A stretch of DNA of 64,000 nt from Streptomyces spinoverrucosus (GTDB lineage Bacteria; Actinomycetota; Actinomycetes; Streptomycetales; Streptomycetaceae), in NCBI RefSeq assembly GCF_015712165.1, contig NZ_JADPZX010000001.1:4972001-5036000 (forward strand). Direction: 5' to 3'. The translations under genes and the position numbers were made by a program. Shown in pieces: positions 42,266 through 50,803 of the stretch. Positions within the stretch are counted from its first letter, which is position 1. Every line of letters starts with the position of its first letter. A model generated the notes under the pieces. The model worked only from the letters and a program-made list of their open reading frames with translations, was not told where the DNA came from and made no database searches.

Positions 42266-43789
42266 ATGACCTCCACCGAGACCTCTCAGCCCGGACCGGG
42301 CATGCCCTCGATACCGGATCGCCGTCGCTGGTTCGCGCTCGCGATCGTGATGACCGCCGCCTTCATGGACCTCGTCGACGTCACGATCGTGAACATCGCC
42401 ATCCCGTCGATCCAGCGCCACGAGGGCGCCTCCTTCAGCCAGATCCAGTGGATCACCGCCGGATACGCGCTCGCCTTCGCCGCGGGCCTGATCACCGGCG
42501 GCCGCCTCGGCGACATCCACGGCCGCAAACGCGTCTTCCTCATCGGCATCGGCGGCTTCACCCTCGCGTCCGCGCTGTGCGGCCTCGCCGCCACCCCCGA
42601 GATGCTGGTCGGCGCGCGGATCCTGCAGGGTGCGATGGCGGCGCTGATGGTGCCGCAGGTCCTGGCGATCGTGCACGCCACCTTCCCGGCGCACGAACGC
42701 GGCAAGGTCTTCGGCCTGTTCGGCGCCGTCGTAGGCCTCGGCGCGGTCTCCGGCCCGCTGCTCGGCGCGCTGCTGACCGAGTGGAACCTCTTCGGCCTCG
42801 AATGGCGCCCGATCTTCCTGATCAACCTTCCGGTGGGCGTCGCCGGCCTGATCCTGGGCCGCCGTTTCATCACCGAGTCCAGGGCGCCGTACGCCCTGAA
42901 ACTGGACCTCGTCGGCGTCGCCCTGGTGACGCTGGGGCTGCTGATGCTGCTCTACCCGCTGACCCGCGGCCGCGAGCTGGGCTGGCCGGTGTGGGGGTAC
43001 GTCTCGATGGGCGGCGCACTCGTCGTCGGCGGGGCGCTGGTGGCGTACGAGCGGCGCAAGGCGGCGCGCGACGGCTCCCCGCTGATCGAGTTGTCGCTGT
43101 TCAGGGTGAAGAGCTTCGCCGCCGGTATCGCCGTGCAGACCGTGTTCGGGATCGCGCTCGGCATCTTCTTCCTGGTGTGGACGCTGTACATGCAGTTCGG
43201 CCTCGGCTGGGGCCCGCTGCGGGCCGGGCTGACCGGGGTGCCGTTCTCGATCGCGGTGTCGGTGGCCGCCGGGGTGTCGGTGCAGAAGCTGGTGCCGCGC
43301 TTCGGTCGCGGGGTGCTGCAGGCGGGCGCGCTGGTGATGGCCGCCGGGCTGGGCCTCTACATCTGGGAGTCCGAGCGGTACGGCCTCGCCATCGCCTCCT
43401 GGCAGATGGCCCTGCCGCTGGTCGTGATGGGCGCGGGCATGGGCCTGATCGTCGCCCCGCTGACCGACGCGATCCTGTCCGAGGTGCCGCGCGAGCACGC
43501 CGGTTCGGCGTCCGGGCTGATCAGCACGGTGCAGCAGATGGGCAACGCGCTCGGGCTCGGGCTGGTGTCCGTGGTCTTCTTCGGCGTGGTGGACGAGCGG
43601 ATCGTCTCCGCCGGGGCGGGGCCGGCGTTCGTGGACGGCTTCCAGCACGCGGTGGGGTGGGTCGCCGGGGTGATGGTGGTGATCTTCCTGCTGATGTTCG
43701 CGCTGCCCAGGCGGGCGGCGGGGCATGCCGAGGGCGGCGTGGATGAGCCGGTCGTCGCGGCGGAGAAGGAAGCGGCGCTGGTGCACTGA
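42266..43789 (+). CDS. DHA2-family MFS drug exporter
   Basis: 507 residues, 14 helices expected. Helix 1: AIVMTAAFMDLVDVTIVNIA. Signature: ITGGRLGDIHGRKRVFLIGI. Motif C: AVVGLGAVSGPLLGALLTE. Export of lipophilic compounds by proton antiport is the family role. It is distantly related to the exporter at 35266. Its start is only 7 bases after the operator-like palindrome, so translation initiation may be affected by regulator binding or the transcript may be near leaderless. Confidence 0.92.
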   Translation: MTSTETSQPGPGMPSIPDRRRWFALAIVMTAAFMDLVDVTIVNIAIPSIQRHEGASFSQIQWITAGYALAFAAGLITGGRLGDIHGRKRVFLIGIGGFTLASALCGLAATPEMLVGARILQGAMAALMVPQVLAIVHATFPAHERGKVFGLFGAVVGLGAVSGPLLGALLTEWNLFGLEWRPIFLINLPVGVAGLILGRRFITESRAPYALKLDLVGVALVTLGLLMLLYPLTRGRELGWPVWGYVSMGGALVVGGALVAYERRKAARDGSPLIELSLFRVKSFAAGIAVQTVFGIALGIFFLVWTLYMQFGLGWGPLRAGLTGVPFSIAVSVAAGVSVQKLVPRFGRGVLQAGALVMAAGLGLYIWESERYGLAIASWQMALPLVVMGAGMGLIVAPLTDAILSEVPREHAGSASGLISTVQQMGNALGLGLVSVVFFGVVDERIVSAGAGPAFVDGFQHAVGWVAGVMVVIFLLMFALPRRAAGHAEGGVDEPVVAAEKEAALVH

Positions 43790-43809
43790 GTCACCCGTTC
43801 CCCGTGGGG

Positions 43810-43829
43810 CCCGGCACTGAGGTGCCGGG
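43810..43829 (+). terminator. Rho-independent terminator after the MFS gene
   Basis: CCCGGCAC, loop TGAG, GTGCCGGG (43810-43829), followed by a T-rich tail including TTTTT at 43840-43844. Confidence 0.85.
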
Positions 43830-43842
43830 TCCTTCTCTGTTT

Positions 43843-43898
43843 TTCCGGCGCTGGAGTGCGTTCCTGGCGCTGGAGTCCGTTTCCGGCGCTGGAGTGCG
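43843..43898. repeat. Short tandem repeat, about 19 bases x 3
   Basis: Three near-copies of TTCCGGCGCTGGAGTGCG occur at 43843-43860, 43861-43879 and 43880-43898, between the exporter terminator and the fru operon promoter. Such ends of intergenic repeats are common in streptomycetes; no function is evident. Confidence 0.75.
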
Positions 43899-44014
43899 GT
43901 TCGGTGAAGTCCGTTCATGCCCGAATCAAGTCCGAGCCTGTTTACTTTCCGGAAATCCGGGCGTAGCCTCCGAGTGAAACCACACGTTCGGGCACAGTCG
44001 GAGGCGAAGGGGCA

Positions 44015-44776
44015 ATGTACGCACCGGAGCGGCAACAGGAGATCCTCCGTCTCGCCCGCGACACCGGCCGGGTGGACGTGCTGTCGCTGGCCGAGGAGTT
44101 CCAGGTCACCGCGGAGACGATCCGCCGCGACCTGAAGGCCCTCGACCGCGCCGGCCTCGTCCGCCGGGTGCACGGCGGAGCCATCCCGGTCGGCCGCCTC
44201 GACTTCGAGCCGGACATCGCCGAGCGCGAGTCCACGGCGGCCGACGAGAAGGACCGCATCGCCAAGGCGGCCCTCGCCGAACTGCCCACCGAGGGCACGA
44301 TGATCCTCGACGCCGGTACGACGGTGGCCCGGCTGGCCGCCGCCATCCCGCTGGAGGCCTCGCTCACCGTCGTCACGCACAGCCTGCCCATCGCGGCCCG
44401 CCTCGCGGACCACCCGGGCATCCAGCTCCATCTCGTCGGAGGGCGCGTACGGCACCGTACGCGCGCCGCCGTGGACGCCTGGGCGCTGCGGGCCTACGGC
44501 GAGATCCGGGCGGACGTCCTCTTCGTGGCGGCCAACGGCTTCTCCGCCGAGCACGGCCTGACCACCCCCGACCTCGCCGAGGCCGCGGTCAAGCGCGCGG
44601 CCCTCGTGGCCGCCCGCCGCGTGGTGCTGCTCGCCGACTCCTCCAAGCACGGCCAGGAGCACTTCGCCCGCTTCGGCGACCTGAGCGACGTGGACCTGTT
44701 GATCACCGACCACGGGCTGAGCCCCGAAGACGCCACCGCCATCGAGCGCGGCGGCACGGAAGTAGTGCGCGCATGA
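44015..44776 (+). CDS. fruR: DeoR/GlpR-family repressor of the fructose operon
   Basis: 253 residues. Helix-turn-helix: YAPERQQEILRLARDTGRVD, LAEEFQVTAETIRRDLKALD. Effector (ISOCOT-fold) domain: TMILDAGTTVARLAAAIP, LFVAANGFSAEHGLTTPDLA. Fructose-1-phosphate or a related sugar phosphate usually relieves repression. The stop overlaps the fruK start by ATGA, so the two are translationally coupled. GGAGGCGAAGGGG lies before the ATG. Gene order fruR-fruK-fruA matches S. coelicolor. Confidence 0.92.
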   Translation: MYAPERQQEILRLARDTGRVDVLSLAEEFQVTAETIRRDLKALDRAGLVRRVHGGAIPVGRLDFEPDIAERESTAADEKDRIAKAALAELPTEGTMILDAGTTVARLAAAIPLEASLTVVTHSLPIAARLADHPGIQLHLVGGRVRHRTRAAVDAWALRAYGEIRADVLFVAANGFSAEHGLTTPDLAEAAVKRAALVAARRVVLLADSSKHGQEHFARFGDLSDVDLLITDHGLSPEDATAIERGGTEVVRA

Positions 44777-45720
44777 TCCTCACCGTCACCCCCAACCCGT
44801 CCCTCGACCGCACCTACGAGGTCCCGTCCCTGGAGCGCGGCGAGGTCATCCGCGCCACCGGCGAACGCATGGACCCCGGCGGCAAGGGCGTGAACGTCTC
44901 GCGCGCCGTAGCGGCCGCCGGACGGCGCACGGTGGCGGTGTTGCCCCTGGGTGGTGCGCCGGGCGCGCTCGTCGCCGACCTGCTCGACGCGCAGGGCATC
45001 GAGGTGGCGCCGGTCCCGATCGCGGGCGCCACCCGTTCGAACATCGCGCTCGCGGAGGCGGACGGCATCCTCACGAAGATCAACGCGCCGGGGCCGGAGC
45101 TGTCGGCCCAGGAGCAGGAACTGCTCTTCGACACGGTGCGCGCGCAGGCCCGGGACGCCGACTGGATCGCCTGCTGCGGCAGCCTGCCGCGCGGCCTCGC
45201 GCCCTCCTGGTACGCCGAGCTGGTCGCGCGGGCGCACGCCGGAGGCGCCCGGATCGCGCTGGACACCTCGGGGCGTGCGCTGCTGGAGGCGTTGCGGGAG
45301 CGGCCCGACGTGGTGAAGCCGAACGCCGAGGAACTCGCGGAGGCCGTCGGGCGGCCCCTGGCCACGGTGGGCGACGCGGTGAAGGCGGCCGAGGAGTTGC
45401 GCGAGCGGGGCGCACGCGCCGTGCTGGCGAGCCTGGGCGCCGACGGGCAGCTGCTCGTGGACGACGCGGGCACCTGGTACGGCAGCGCGCGCGTGGACGT
45501 CGTGCGCTCCAACGTGGGCGCCGGCGACTCCTCGCTCGCCGGCTTCCTGATCGCCGGCGGCAGCGGCCCGGAGGCCCTCGCCTCCGCCATCGCGCACGGC
45601 GCGGCCGCCGTCCAGCTGCCCGGGAGCGTGATGCCGACGCCGGGCGATCTGGACCCGGCAGCGGTGACGGTCACCTCCGACGTGCCGGTTGACCGCGAGC
45701 TGAAGGAGCCGGTCTCATGA
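44773..45720 (+). CDS. fruK: 1-phosphofructokinase
   Basis: 315 residues, PfkB carbohydrate-kinase family. N-terminal LTVTPNPSLDRTYEVPSLER. Substrate glycine pair in MDPGGKGVNVSRAVAAAG. Catalytic Asp in VGAGDSSLAGFLIAGG (GAGDS in place of the more usual GAGDA/S). It phosphorylates fructose-1-phosphate to the 1,6-bisphosphate with ATP in the cytoplasm. It overlaps fruR by four bases and precedes fruA by 160 bases. Confidence 0.93.
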   Translation: MILTVTPNPSLDRTYEVPSLERGEVIRATGERMDPGGKGVNVSRAVAAAGRRTVAVLPLGGAPGALVADLLDAQGIEVAPVPIAGATRSNIALAEADGILTKINAPGPELSAQEQELLFDTVRAQARDADWIACCGSLPRGLAPSWYAELVARAHAGGARIALDTSGRALLEALRERPDVVKPNAEELAEAVGRPLATVGDAVKAAEELRERGARAVLASLGADGQLLVDDAGTWYGSARVDVVRSNVGAGDSSLAGFLIAGGSGPEALASAIAHGAAAVQLPGSVMPTPGDLDPAAVTVTSDVPVDRELKEPVS

Positions 45721-45880
45721 GCGTGCCTACGACGGTTTGTCCGTCATCTGCCGAATCGGCCGGTGCGTGGCGAGGCTCCCCCTTACTCGCCGCGGCTGTC
45801 CCCACAACCCCCCACAGCATCCCCGTCCCCTTTTCCGCCCACCCCACCTCACGGGCGATACGCGTGCTAAGGAGCCCGCG

Positions 45881-47995
45881 ATGAGTGACATGATCACCGC
45901 GGACCTGGTCGACCTCGACCTGTCCGCCGACACCAAGGAAGCGGCGGCGCGCGCCCTCGCCGAGCGCATGGTGGCCCTGGGCCGGGTGACCGACCTGGAG
46001 GGTTTCCTCGCCGACGTGGCGGCCCGTGAGGCACAGATGCCGACCGGCCTCGACGGCGGCATCGGCATCCCGCACTGCCGCAGCGAGCACGTCACCGAGC
46101 CGACGCTCGCCTTCGGGCGCAGCGCGGCCGGGATCGACTTCGGTGCGGCGGACGGTCCGGCCGACCTGATCTTCCTGATCGCCGCGCCCGCCGGGGCCGA
46201 CGACGCCCACCTGACGATCCTGTCGTCGCTGGCCCGGCAGCTGATGAACACCGAGTTCACCGACGCGCTGCGGGCGGTGAGAGACGCGGGGTCCGCGGCG
46301 GCGCTCATCCGCGGGGACGAGACTCCGGCGGCCGCCACCGCCGGGGAGACGGAGTCGGCAGCCGCGGCCGGTTCGGCCGCTTCCGCCGACTCCGCGGACT
46401 CCGTGGCGGCGTCGGGGGCGGCCTCCGCCGACGCCGCCACGGGTGACACCGTCGCCGCTTCCGGTGACTCCGGCGACTCCGCCGACTTGGGCGGCGAGCG
46501 TCCGTTCCGTATCGTCGCCGTCACCTCCTGCCCCACCGGCATCGCCCACACCTACATGGCGGCCGAGTCGCTGGAGAACGCGGGCCGCGAGGCCGGTGTG
46601 GAGGTCGTCGTCGAGACGCAGGGCTCGGCCGGCTTCACCAGGCTCGACCCGGCGGTCATCGCGGCGGCGGACGGCGTGATCTTCGCGCACGACCTGCCCG
46701 TACGGGAGAAGGACCGCTTCGCCGGGAAGCCCACCGTCGACGTCGGCGTGAAGGCGGGCATCAACCGTGCCGCCGAGCTGATCTCCGAGGTGCGCGGCAA
46801 GGCGGCGCGCGGCGAGGTCACCGCGGCCGCCAGGCCCGGCGGGACCCCCGTCGAGCGCGCCGGCGAGCCCGGCGAGGGCTACGGCACCAAGCTGCGCAAG
46901 TGGCTGATGTCCGGCGTGAGTTACATGGTCCCGTTCGTCGCCGCCGGCGGTCTGCTCATCGCCCTCGGCTTCGCGATCGGCGGCTACCAGATCAACGAGG
47001 CCAAGTCCGTCACCGAGCACTTCGACTGGGGCCAGATCGACAGCTGGGGCGCCCTGCTGTTCCAGATCGGCGCCGCGGCCTTCGGCTTCCTCGTCCCGGT
47101 CCTCGCCGGATACATCGCCTACGGCATGGCCGACCGGCCCGGCCTCGTGCCCGGCTTCGTCGGCGGCGCGATCTCCGTGACGATCGGCGCCGGGTTCCTC
47201 GGCGGTCTGGTCGCCGGTCTGATCGCCGGTGGTGTGGTCCTCGGAATCCAGCGCGTCAACATCCCGGCGCCCCTGCGCGGCATCATGCCCGTGGTGGTGA
47301 TCCCGCTGATCTCCTCGGCGATCGTCGGATTCCTGATGTTCGTGGTCATCGGCAAGCCCATCGCCGAGGTACAGAAGGCCCTGACCGACTGGCTGAACGG
47401 CCTGTCCGGCGCCAACGCCGTCCTCCTCGGTGTGCTGCTCGGCCTGATGATGTGCTTCGACCTCGGCGGCCCGGTGAACAAGGTGGCCTACACCTTCGCG
47501 ACGGCCGGTATCTCGGTCGCGGCCCCCAGCGACTCCGCGATGAAGATCATGGCCGCCGTGATGGCCGCCGGCATGGTCCCACCCCTGGGCATGGCCCTGG
47601 CCACCACCGTCCGCAAGAAGCTGTTCACCACCGCCGAGCGCGAGAACGGCAAGGCCGCCTGGGTCCTCGGCGCCTCCTTCATCTCCGAGGGCGCGATCCC
47701 GTTCGCGGCCGCCGACCCGCTGCGCGTCATCCCCGCCTCCATGGCGGGCGGCGCGGTCACCGGCGCCCTGACCATGGCGTTCGGCTCGACCCTGCGCGCC
47801 CCGCACGGCGGCATCTGGGTCACCTTCCTGATCGGCAAGCCGCTGCTGTACCTGCTGGCCATCGCGGCGGGTACGGCGGTCACGGCAGGCCTGGTCATCG
47901 TCCTCAAGGGCCTGCGCAAGCCGGCCCCCGGGGCGACGGAGCCCGAGCCGGTCGCGGTCCCGACGGAGGCCAAGCAGCCGGTGGCGGCGGCGTAA
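45881..47995 (+). CDS. fruA: Fructose-specific PTS transporter, fused IIA-IIB-IIC
   Basis: 704 residues. IIA domain: active His in DGGIGIPHCRSEHV. A flexible Ala/Ser/Asp-rich linker of about 60 residues follows (ASADSADSVAASGAASA). IIB: phospho-Cys in IVAVTSCPTGIAHTYMAAES. IIC: membrane part from MSGVSYMVPFVAAGGLLIAL, with GPVNKVAYTFATAGISVA and FISEGAIPFAAADP. It imports fructose and phosphorylates it to fructose-1-phosphate, passing it to FruK. AAGGAG lies before ATG 45881. The last codons (KQPVAAA) are the first unit of a tandem repeat. Confidence 0.95.
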   Translation: MSDMITADLVDLDLSADTKEAAARALAERMVALGRVTDLEGFLADVAAREAQMPTGLDGGIGIPHCRSEHVTEPTLAFGRSAAGIDFGAADGPADLIFLIAAPAGADDAHLTILSSLARQLMNTEFTDALRAVRDAGSAAALIRGDETPAAATAGETESAAAAGSAASADSADSVAASGAASADAATGDTVAASGDSGDSADLGGERPFRIVAVTSCPTGIAHTYMAAESLENAGREAGVEVVVETQGSAGFTRLDPAVIAAADGVIFAHDLPVREKDRFAGKPTVDVGVKAGINRAAELISEVRGKAARGEVTAAARPGGTPVERAGEPGEGYGTKLRKWLMSGVSYMVPFVAAGGLLIALGFAIGGYQINEAKSVTEHFDWGQIDSWGALLFQIGAAAFGFLVPVLAGYIAYGMADRPGLVPGFVGGAISVTIGAGFLGGLVAGLIAGGVVLGIQRVNIPAPLRGIMPVVVIPLISSAIVGFLMFVVIGKPIAEVQKALTDWLNGLSGANAVLLGVLLGLMMCFDLGGPVNKVAYTFATAGISVAAPSDSAMKIMAAVMAAGMVPPLGMALATTVRKKLFTTAERENGKAAWVLGASFISEGAIPFAAADPLRVIPASMAGGAVTGALTMAFGSTLRAPHGGIWVTFLIGKPLLYLLAIAAGTAVTAGLVIVLKGLRKPAPGATEPEPVAVPTEAKQPVAAA

Positions 47996-48258
47996 CGCCG
48001 GGATCGGAGAGGCAGCCGGTGGCGGTGTAACGCCGGGATCGGAGGAGGCAGCCGGTGGCGGTGTAGCGCCGGGATCGGAGAGGCAGCTGGTGGCGGTGTA
48101 GCGCCGGGATCGGAGAGGCAGCTGGTGGCGGTGTAACGCCGGGATCGGAGAGGCAGCTGGTGGCGGTGTAACGCCGGGATCGGAGAGGCAGCTGGTGGCG
48201 GTGTAACGCCGGGCGCGGAGAAGGCAGCCGGTGGCGGTGTAACGCCGAGCACGGGGAG
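47974..48258. repeat. Tandem repeat, eight units of 35-38 bases, starting inside fruA
   Basis: Units start at 47974, 48012, 48048, 48083, 48118, 48153, 48188 and 48224. The consensus begins GCAGCYGGTGGCGGTGTARC and goes on CGCCGGGATCGGAGAG. Unit 1 is 38 bases and includes the last codons and stop of fruA. Units 4-7 are nearly identical, which suggests recent expansion by slippage or unequal exchange. It lies before the operon terminator. Confidence 0.95.
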
Positions 48259-48265
48259 GCAGTGC

Positions 48266-48293
48266 GGTCCGGGACCGAGGTGAGTCCCGGACC
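48266..48293 (+). terminator. Terminator of the fru operon
   Basis: GGTCCGGGAC (48266-48275), loop CGAGGTGA, GTCCCGGACC (48284-48293): a perfect 10-bp stem, seven bases after the last repeat unit, followed by GTGCTGTTCGTT. Confidence 0.8.
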
Positions 48294-48335
48294 GTGCTGT
48301 TCGTTCACGCCGGGGCGTGTGAGGCGCGCGCCGCC

Positions 48336-48436
48336 AGGAACGTGGCGCTTTCAGGCTCGCGTGCCGGTGAGGAACGCGGCGTTTTCAGGCTCGCGTGCCG
48401 ATGAGAAACGCGGCGCTTCAGGCTCGCGCGCCGTCA
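48336..48436. repeat. Tandem repeat, 34-base unit x 3
   Basis: Units start at 48336, 48370 and 48404 (AGGAACGYGGCGYTTTCAGG then CTCGCGTGCCGRTG). It ends 27 bases before the stop of the two-repeat protein gene on the minus strand, and is unrelated to the fruA-derived repeat beside it. Confidence 0.85.
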
Positions 48437-48463
48437 GGATCCCGTCGCTCAGCCGACCGCCCC

Positions 48464-49210
48464 TCACGACAGCTGCGCGGCCCTCCGCTCCATCGCCTCC
48501 CGGGCCGCGTCCTCGGACGTGTACACCTCGCACATGTGCCGACCGTCCGGCGTCGCCGTGTGCTCGACCTCCCACAGGGAGATCTCCTGCCCGTCGCACA
48601 GCAGGAACGCGTGCTCGTAGAGCGCGAAGCCCAGCCCGGCGCGCCCCGCGCGGCACGGGCGCCCGAAGGCCTGCGTGATCTGGTGGGCGCACGCCATGGC
48701 GAGCAGCGCGGCCGTCTCCGCGCCCGGCCGGTCCGGGTTCTCCGCCCGGCGCAGCAGCCGGCGGGCGTGATCCGCCGAGTCGTCCGGCACGTACGCGTGC
48801 CGCGGCGTGGGGATCGACGACAGCTCCACCGGCACCGGCAGTTCGAAATCCGGCGTGTCCGGCGGCAACGCGAGCCGGGAGCCCGCGGCGTGCAACTCCT
48901 CCGAGTCGACGTACACCTCGTGCTGCGGGGGGCCGCCCGGCGTGGTGTTGTGGACGAGCTCCCAGAGGGTGAGCGCCGAGCCGTCGGCGAGGAGCCAGGT
49001 GTGCCGGTACGTCTCCTGGTGCAGGCCCGCGCTGTGGTGCGCGGAGTGCAGCGAGCTGTCGTGCGCCAGCGCGCTGTCGAGCCGCCTTATCGTCTCGTCC
49101 GGCAGCTCGAACGAGTTCAGGGCGCGTCCGAGCAGTCGCGCGAGATGCTCCTCCGGAGACTCGGGCGAATCGGGTGATTCGTACGCTGCCGTCTCGTACG
49201 GAACGCTCAA
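48464..49210 (-). CDS. Conserved streptomycete protein of unknown function with an internal duplication (DUF6227-like)
   Basis: 248 residues, soluble, no signal peptide. Two repeats align. The first (residues about 22-110) contains YRHTWLLADGSALTLWELVH, then EVYVDSEELHAA. The second (about 150-240) contains YEHAFLLCDGQEISLWEVEH, then EVYTSEDAAREA. The repeat unit looks like a helix pair followed by a four-strand sheet. From memory this resembles DUF6227, but I cannot check. It lies between the fru operon and an L,D-transpeptidase gene. Function is not known. Confidence 0.75.
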   Translation of the reverse strand: MSVPYETAAYESPDSPESPEEHLARLLGRALNSFELPDETIRRLDSALAHDSSLHSAHHSAGLHQETYRHTWLLADGSALTLWELVHNTTPGGPPQHEVYVDSEELHAAGSRLALPPDTPDFELPVPVELSSIPTPRHAYVPDDSADHARRLLRRAENPDRPGAETAALLAMACAHQITQAFGRPCRAGRAGLGFALYEHAFLLCDGQEISLWEVEHTATPDGRHMCEVYTSEDAAREAMERRAAQLS

Positions 49211-49405
49211 GGTTTCTCCCGGCGTTGCTGCATGTCACCTTGTGGGTGCATACCGTAGCCCCTCGGTCGGACATCATGTCCGGGAACCGAGAAAACGTAC
49301 GCCGGGAAAACGGCCGGGCCGCGCGAAAAGTTCCCACGCGACCCGACGCTCCGTCAAAAAGTCCTGGTCGGACGGCCGTCGTACGGATCTCCCGGCTCGC
49401 GTCGG

Positions 49406-50629
49406 TCAGTCGGCGCTCCCGGCGATCCACTCGCTCCACGCCATGTTCCAGCCGTTGAGCCCGTTGTCCGGCGCCACCGTGGAGTCGGCGGAGTTCTTCA
49501 CGATCACGACGTCCCCCGTGATCGAGTTGTCGAAGAACCACTTGGCCGGAGTGTCCCCCTGCCCGCCCCGCACGTCCTGGAGCCCGACACAGCCGTGGCT
49601 GCTGCCGAAGCGGCCGAAGGGCGGATTGGCGGGCTTGTACCAGTAGTTGCCGTGGATGAACGTGCCGGACGTGGTCAGCCGCATCGCGTGCGGCACGTCC
49701 GGGATGTCGTACGCGTTGGCGAGGTCGACCGTGCGGCTGTCCATCCGGGTCTCCACCAGCTTCTCGGAGATCACCATCTGCCCGTTGTACGTGGTGAACT
49801 CGGGGCTGCCCGCCGAGATCGGGATCGTCCGGATCGTCCTGCCGTCGCGCACGACCGTCATGGTCTGCGTGTTGGCGTCCACCGTGGAGACCTGTGAGCG
49901 CCCGATGGTGAAGGTGACCGTCTTCTTCTGCACCCCGTAGACGCCGTTCGCGCCCTCCACGCCGTCCAGGTCGATCTTCATCGTGACCTTGGAGCCGGCC
50001 TTCCAGTAGTCCTCGGGCCGGAAGTCGAGCCGCTGCGCCCCGAACCAGTGCCCGACCACCTCCTGCCCACTGCTCGACGTGACCGTGATGTGCGACTGCA
50101 CGGCCTTCTTGTCGCTGATCGCCTTGTCGAACGTGAACGACACCGGCATCCCGACCCCGACTGTCGTCCCGTTGTCCGGCGTGTACGTCCCGATGAAGCT
50201 GTTCGCCGGCGTCACGGTCGTGAACGTAGAGTCGGCGGCGGTGGCCTTGCCGCCCGCGTCCTTCGCGGTCGCCGCTATCTCGTACTTCGTCCCCCGCTCC
50301 AGCTGCTCCTTCGGCTTCCAGCTCCGCCCGTCCGCGGAGATCGCCCCCGGCACGGCCTGCCCCGTCTCGGCCACCGTCATCTTCACCTCGGTCAGCTTCC
50401 CGTCGCTGACCTTCACGCCGGTCGTGTTGATCGACGCGCCGGTCGAACCGTCCTTGGCCGAGATGACGATCCGCGCCGCCGAGGTCTTGCTCTCGCCGCC
50501 ACTGCCGCCGCCCTTGCCGTCGTTGTCGGCCTTGGCGCTGCCACTGCAGGCGGTGAGGGTGACCGCGCCGACCATCAGGGCGGCACAGGCGACCAGCGTG
50601 CGCCGCTTTGCTATGTCCGGCGTTGTCAC
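49406..50629 (-). CDS. L,D-transpeptidase lipoprotein (Ig-like domains plus YkuD)
   Basis: 407 residues from GTG 50629, with GGGAG six bases upstream; ATG 50647 lacks such a site. Lipobox: MVGAVTLTACSGS, so it is anchored to the membrane outer face. Two Ig-like domains follow (about 50-240). The YkuD catalytic domain has IHGNYWYKPANPPFGRFGSS and the active-site Cys in SSHGCVGLQD. It forms 3-3 peptidoglycan crosslinks; streptomycetes use these widely. The C-terminal extension ends NGWNMAWSEWIAG, usual for the actinobacterial Ldt group. Confidence 0.92.
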   Translation of the reverse strand: MTTPDIAKRRTLVACAALMVGAVTLTACSGSAKADNDGKGGGSGGESKTSAARIVISAKDGSTGASINTTGVKVSDGKLTEVKMTVAETGQAVPGAISADGRSWKPKEQLERGTKYEIAATAKDAGGKATAADSTFTTVTPANSFIGTYTPDNGTTVGVGMPVSFTFDKAISDKKAVQSHITVTSSSGQEVVGHWFGAQRLDFRPEDYWKAGSKVTMKIDLDGVEGANGVYGVQKKTVTFTIGRSQVSTVDANTQTMTVVRDGRTIRTIPISAGSPEFTTYNGQMVISEKLVETRMDSRTVDLANAYDIPDVPHAMRLTTSGTFIHGNYWYKPANPPFGRFGSSHGCVGLQDVRGGQGDTPAKWFFDNSITGDVVIVKNSADSTVAPDNGLNGWNMAWSEWIAGSAD

Positions 50630-50803
50630 GGGCTGCTCCCTGTTCATGTGATGTGGGTGATCCGTTCCGGTGCGTGGAGAAAGAGGGGACCGGGGACCGG
50701 TGGGGTTCCCTCCACTCACCGGGAGCGCCATCACGTGACAGAACCGGGACAATCGCTTCGCTTGACGCGGGGCAGGGCGGGGCAGGGCGGGGCGGGGGGC
50801 TGC

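Noticed and set aside
42242..44713. 823-codon minus-strand frame over the WYL-linked exporter and fruR
   Set aside because: It is the shadow of two well-supported genes on the plus strand; composition is His/Gln/Arg-rich noise.
47974..48436. Possible CRISPR array
   Set aside because: Repeats are directly adjacent with no unique spacers and no cas genes are near; they are tandem repeats.
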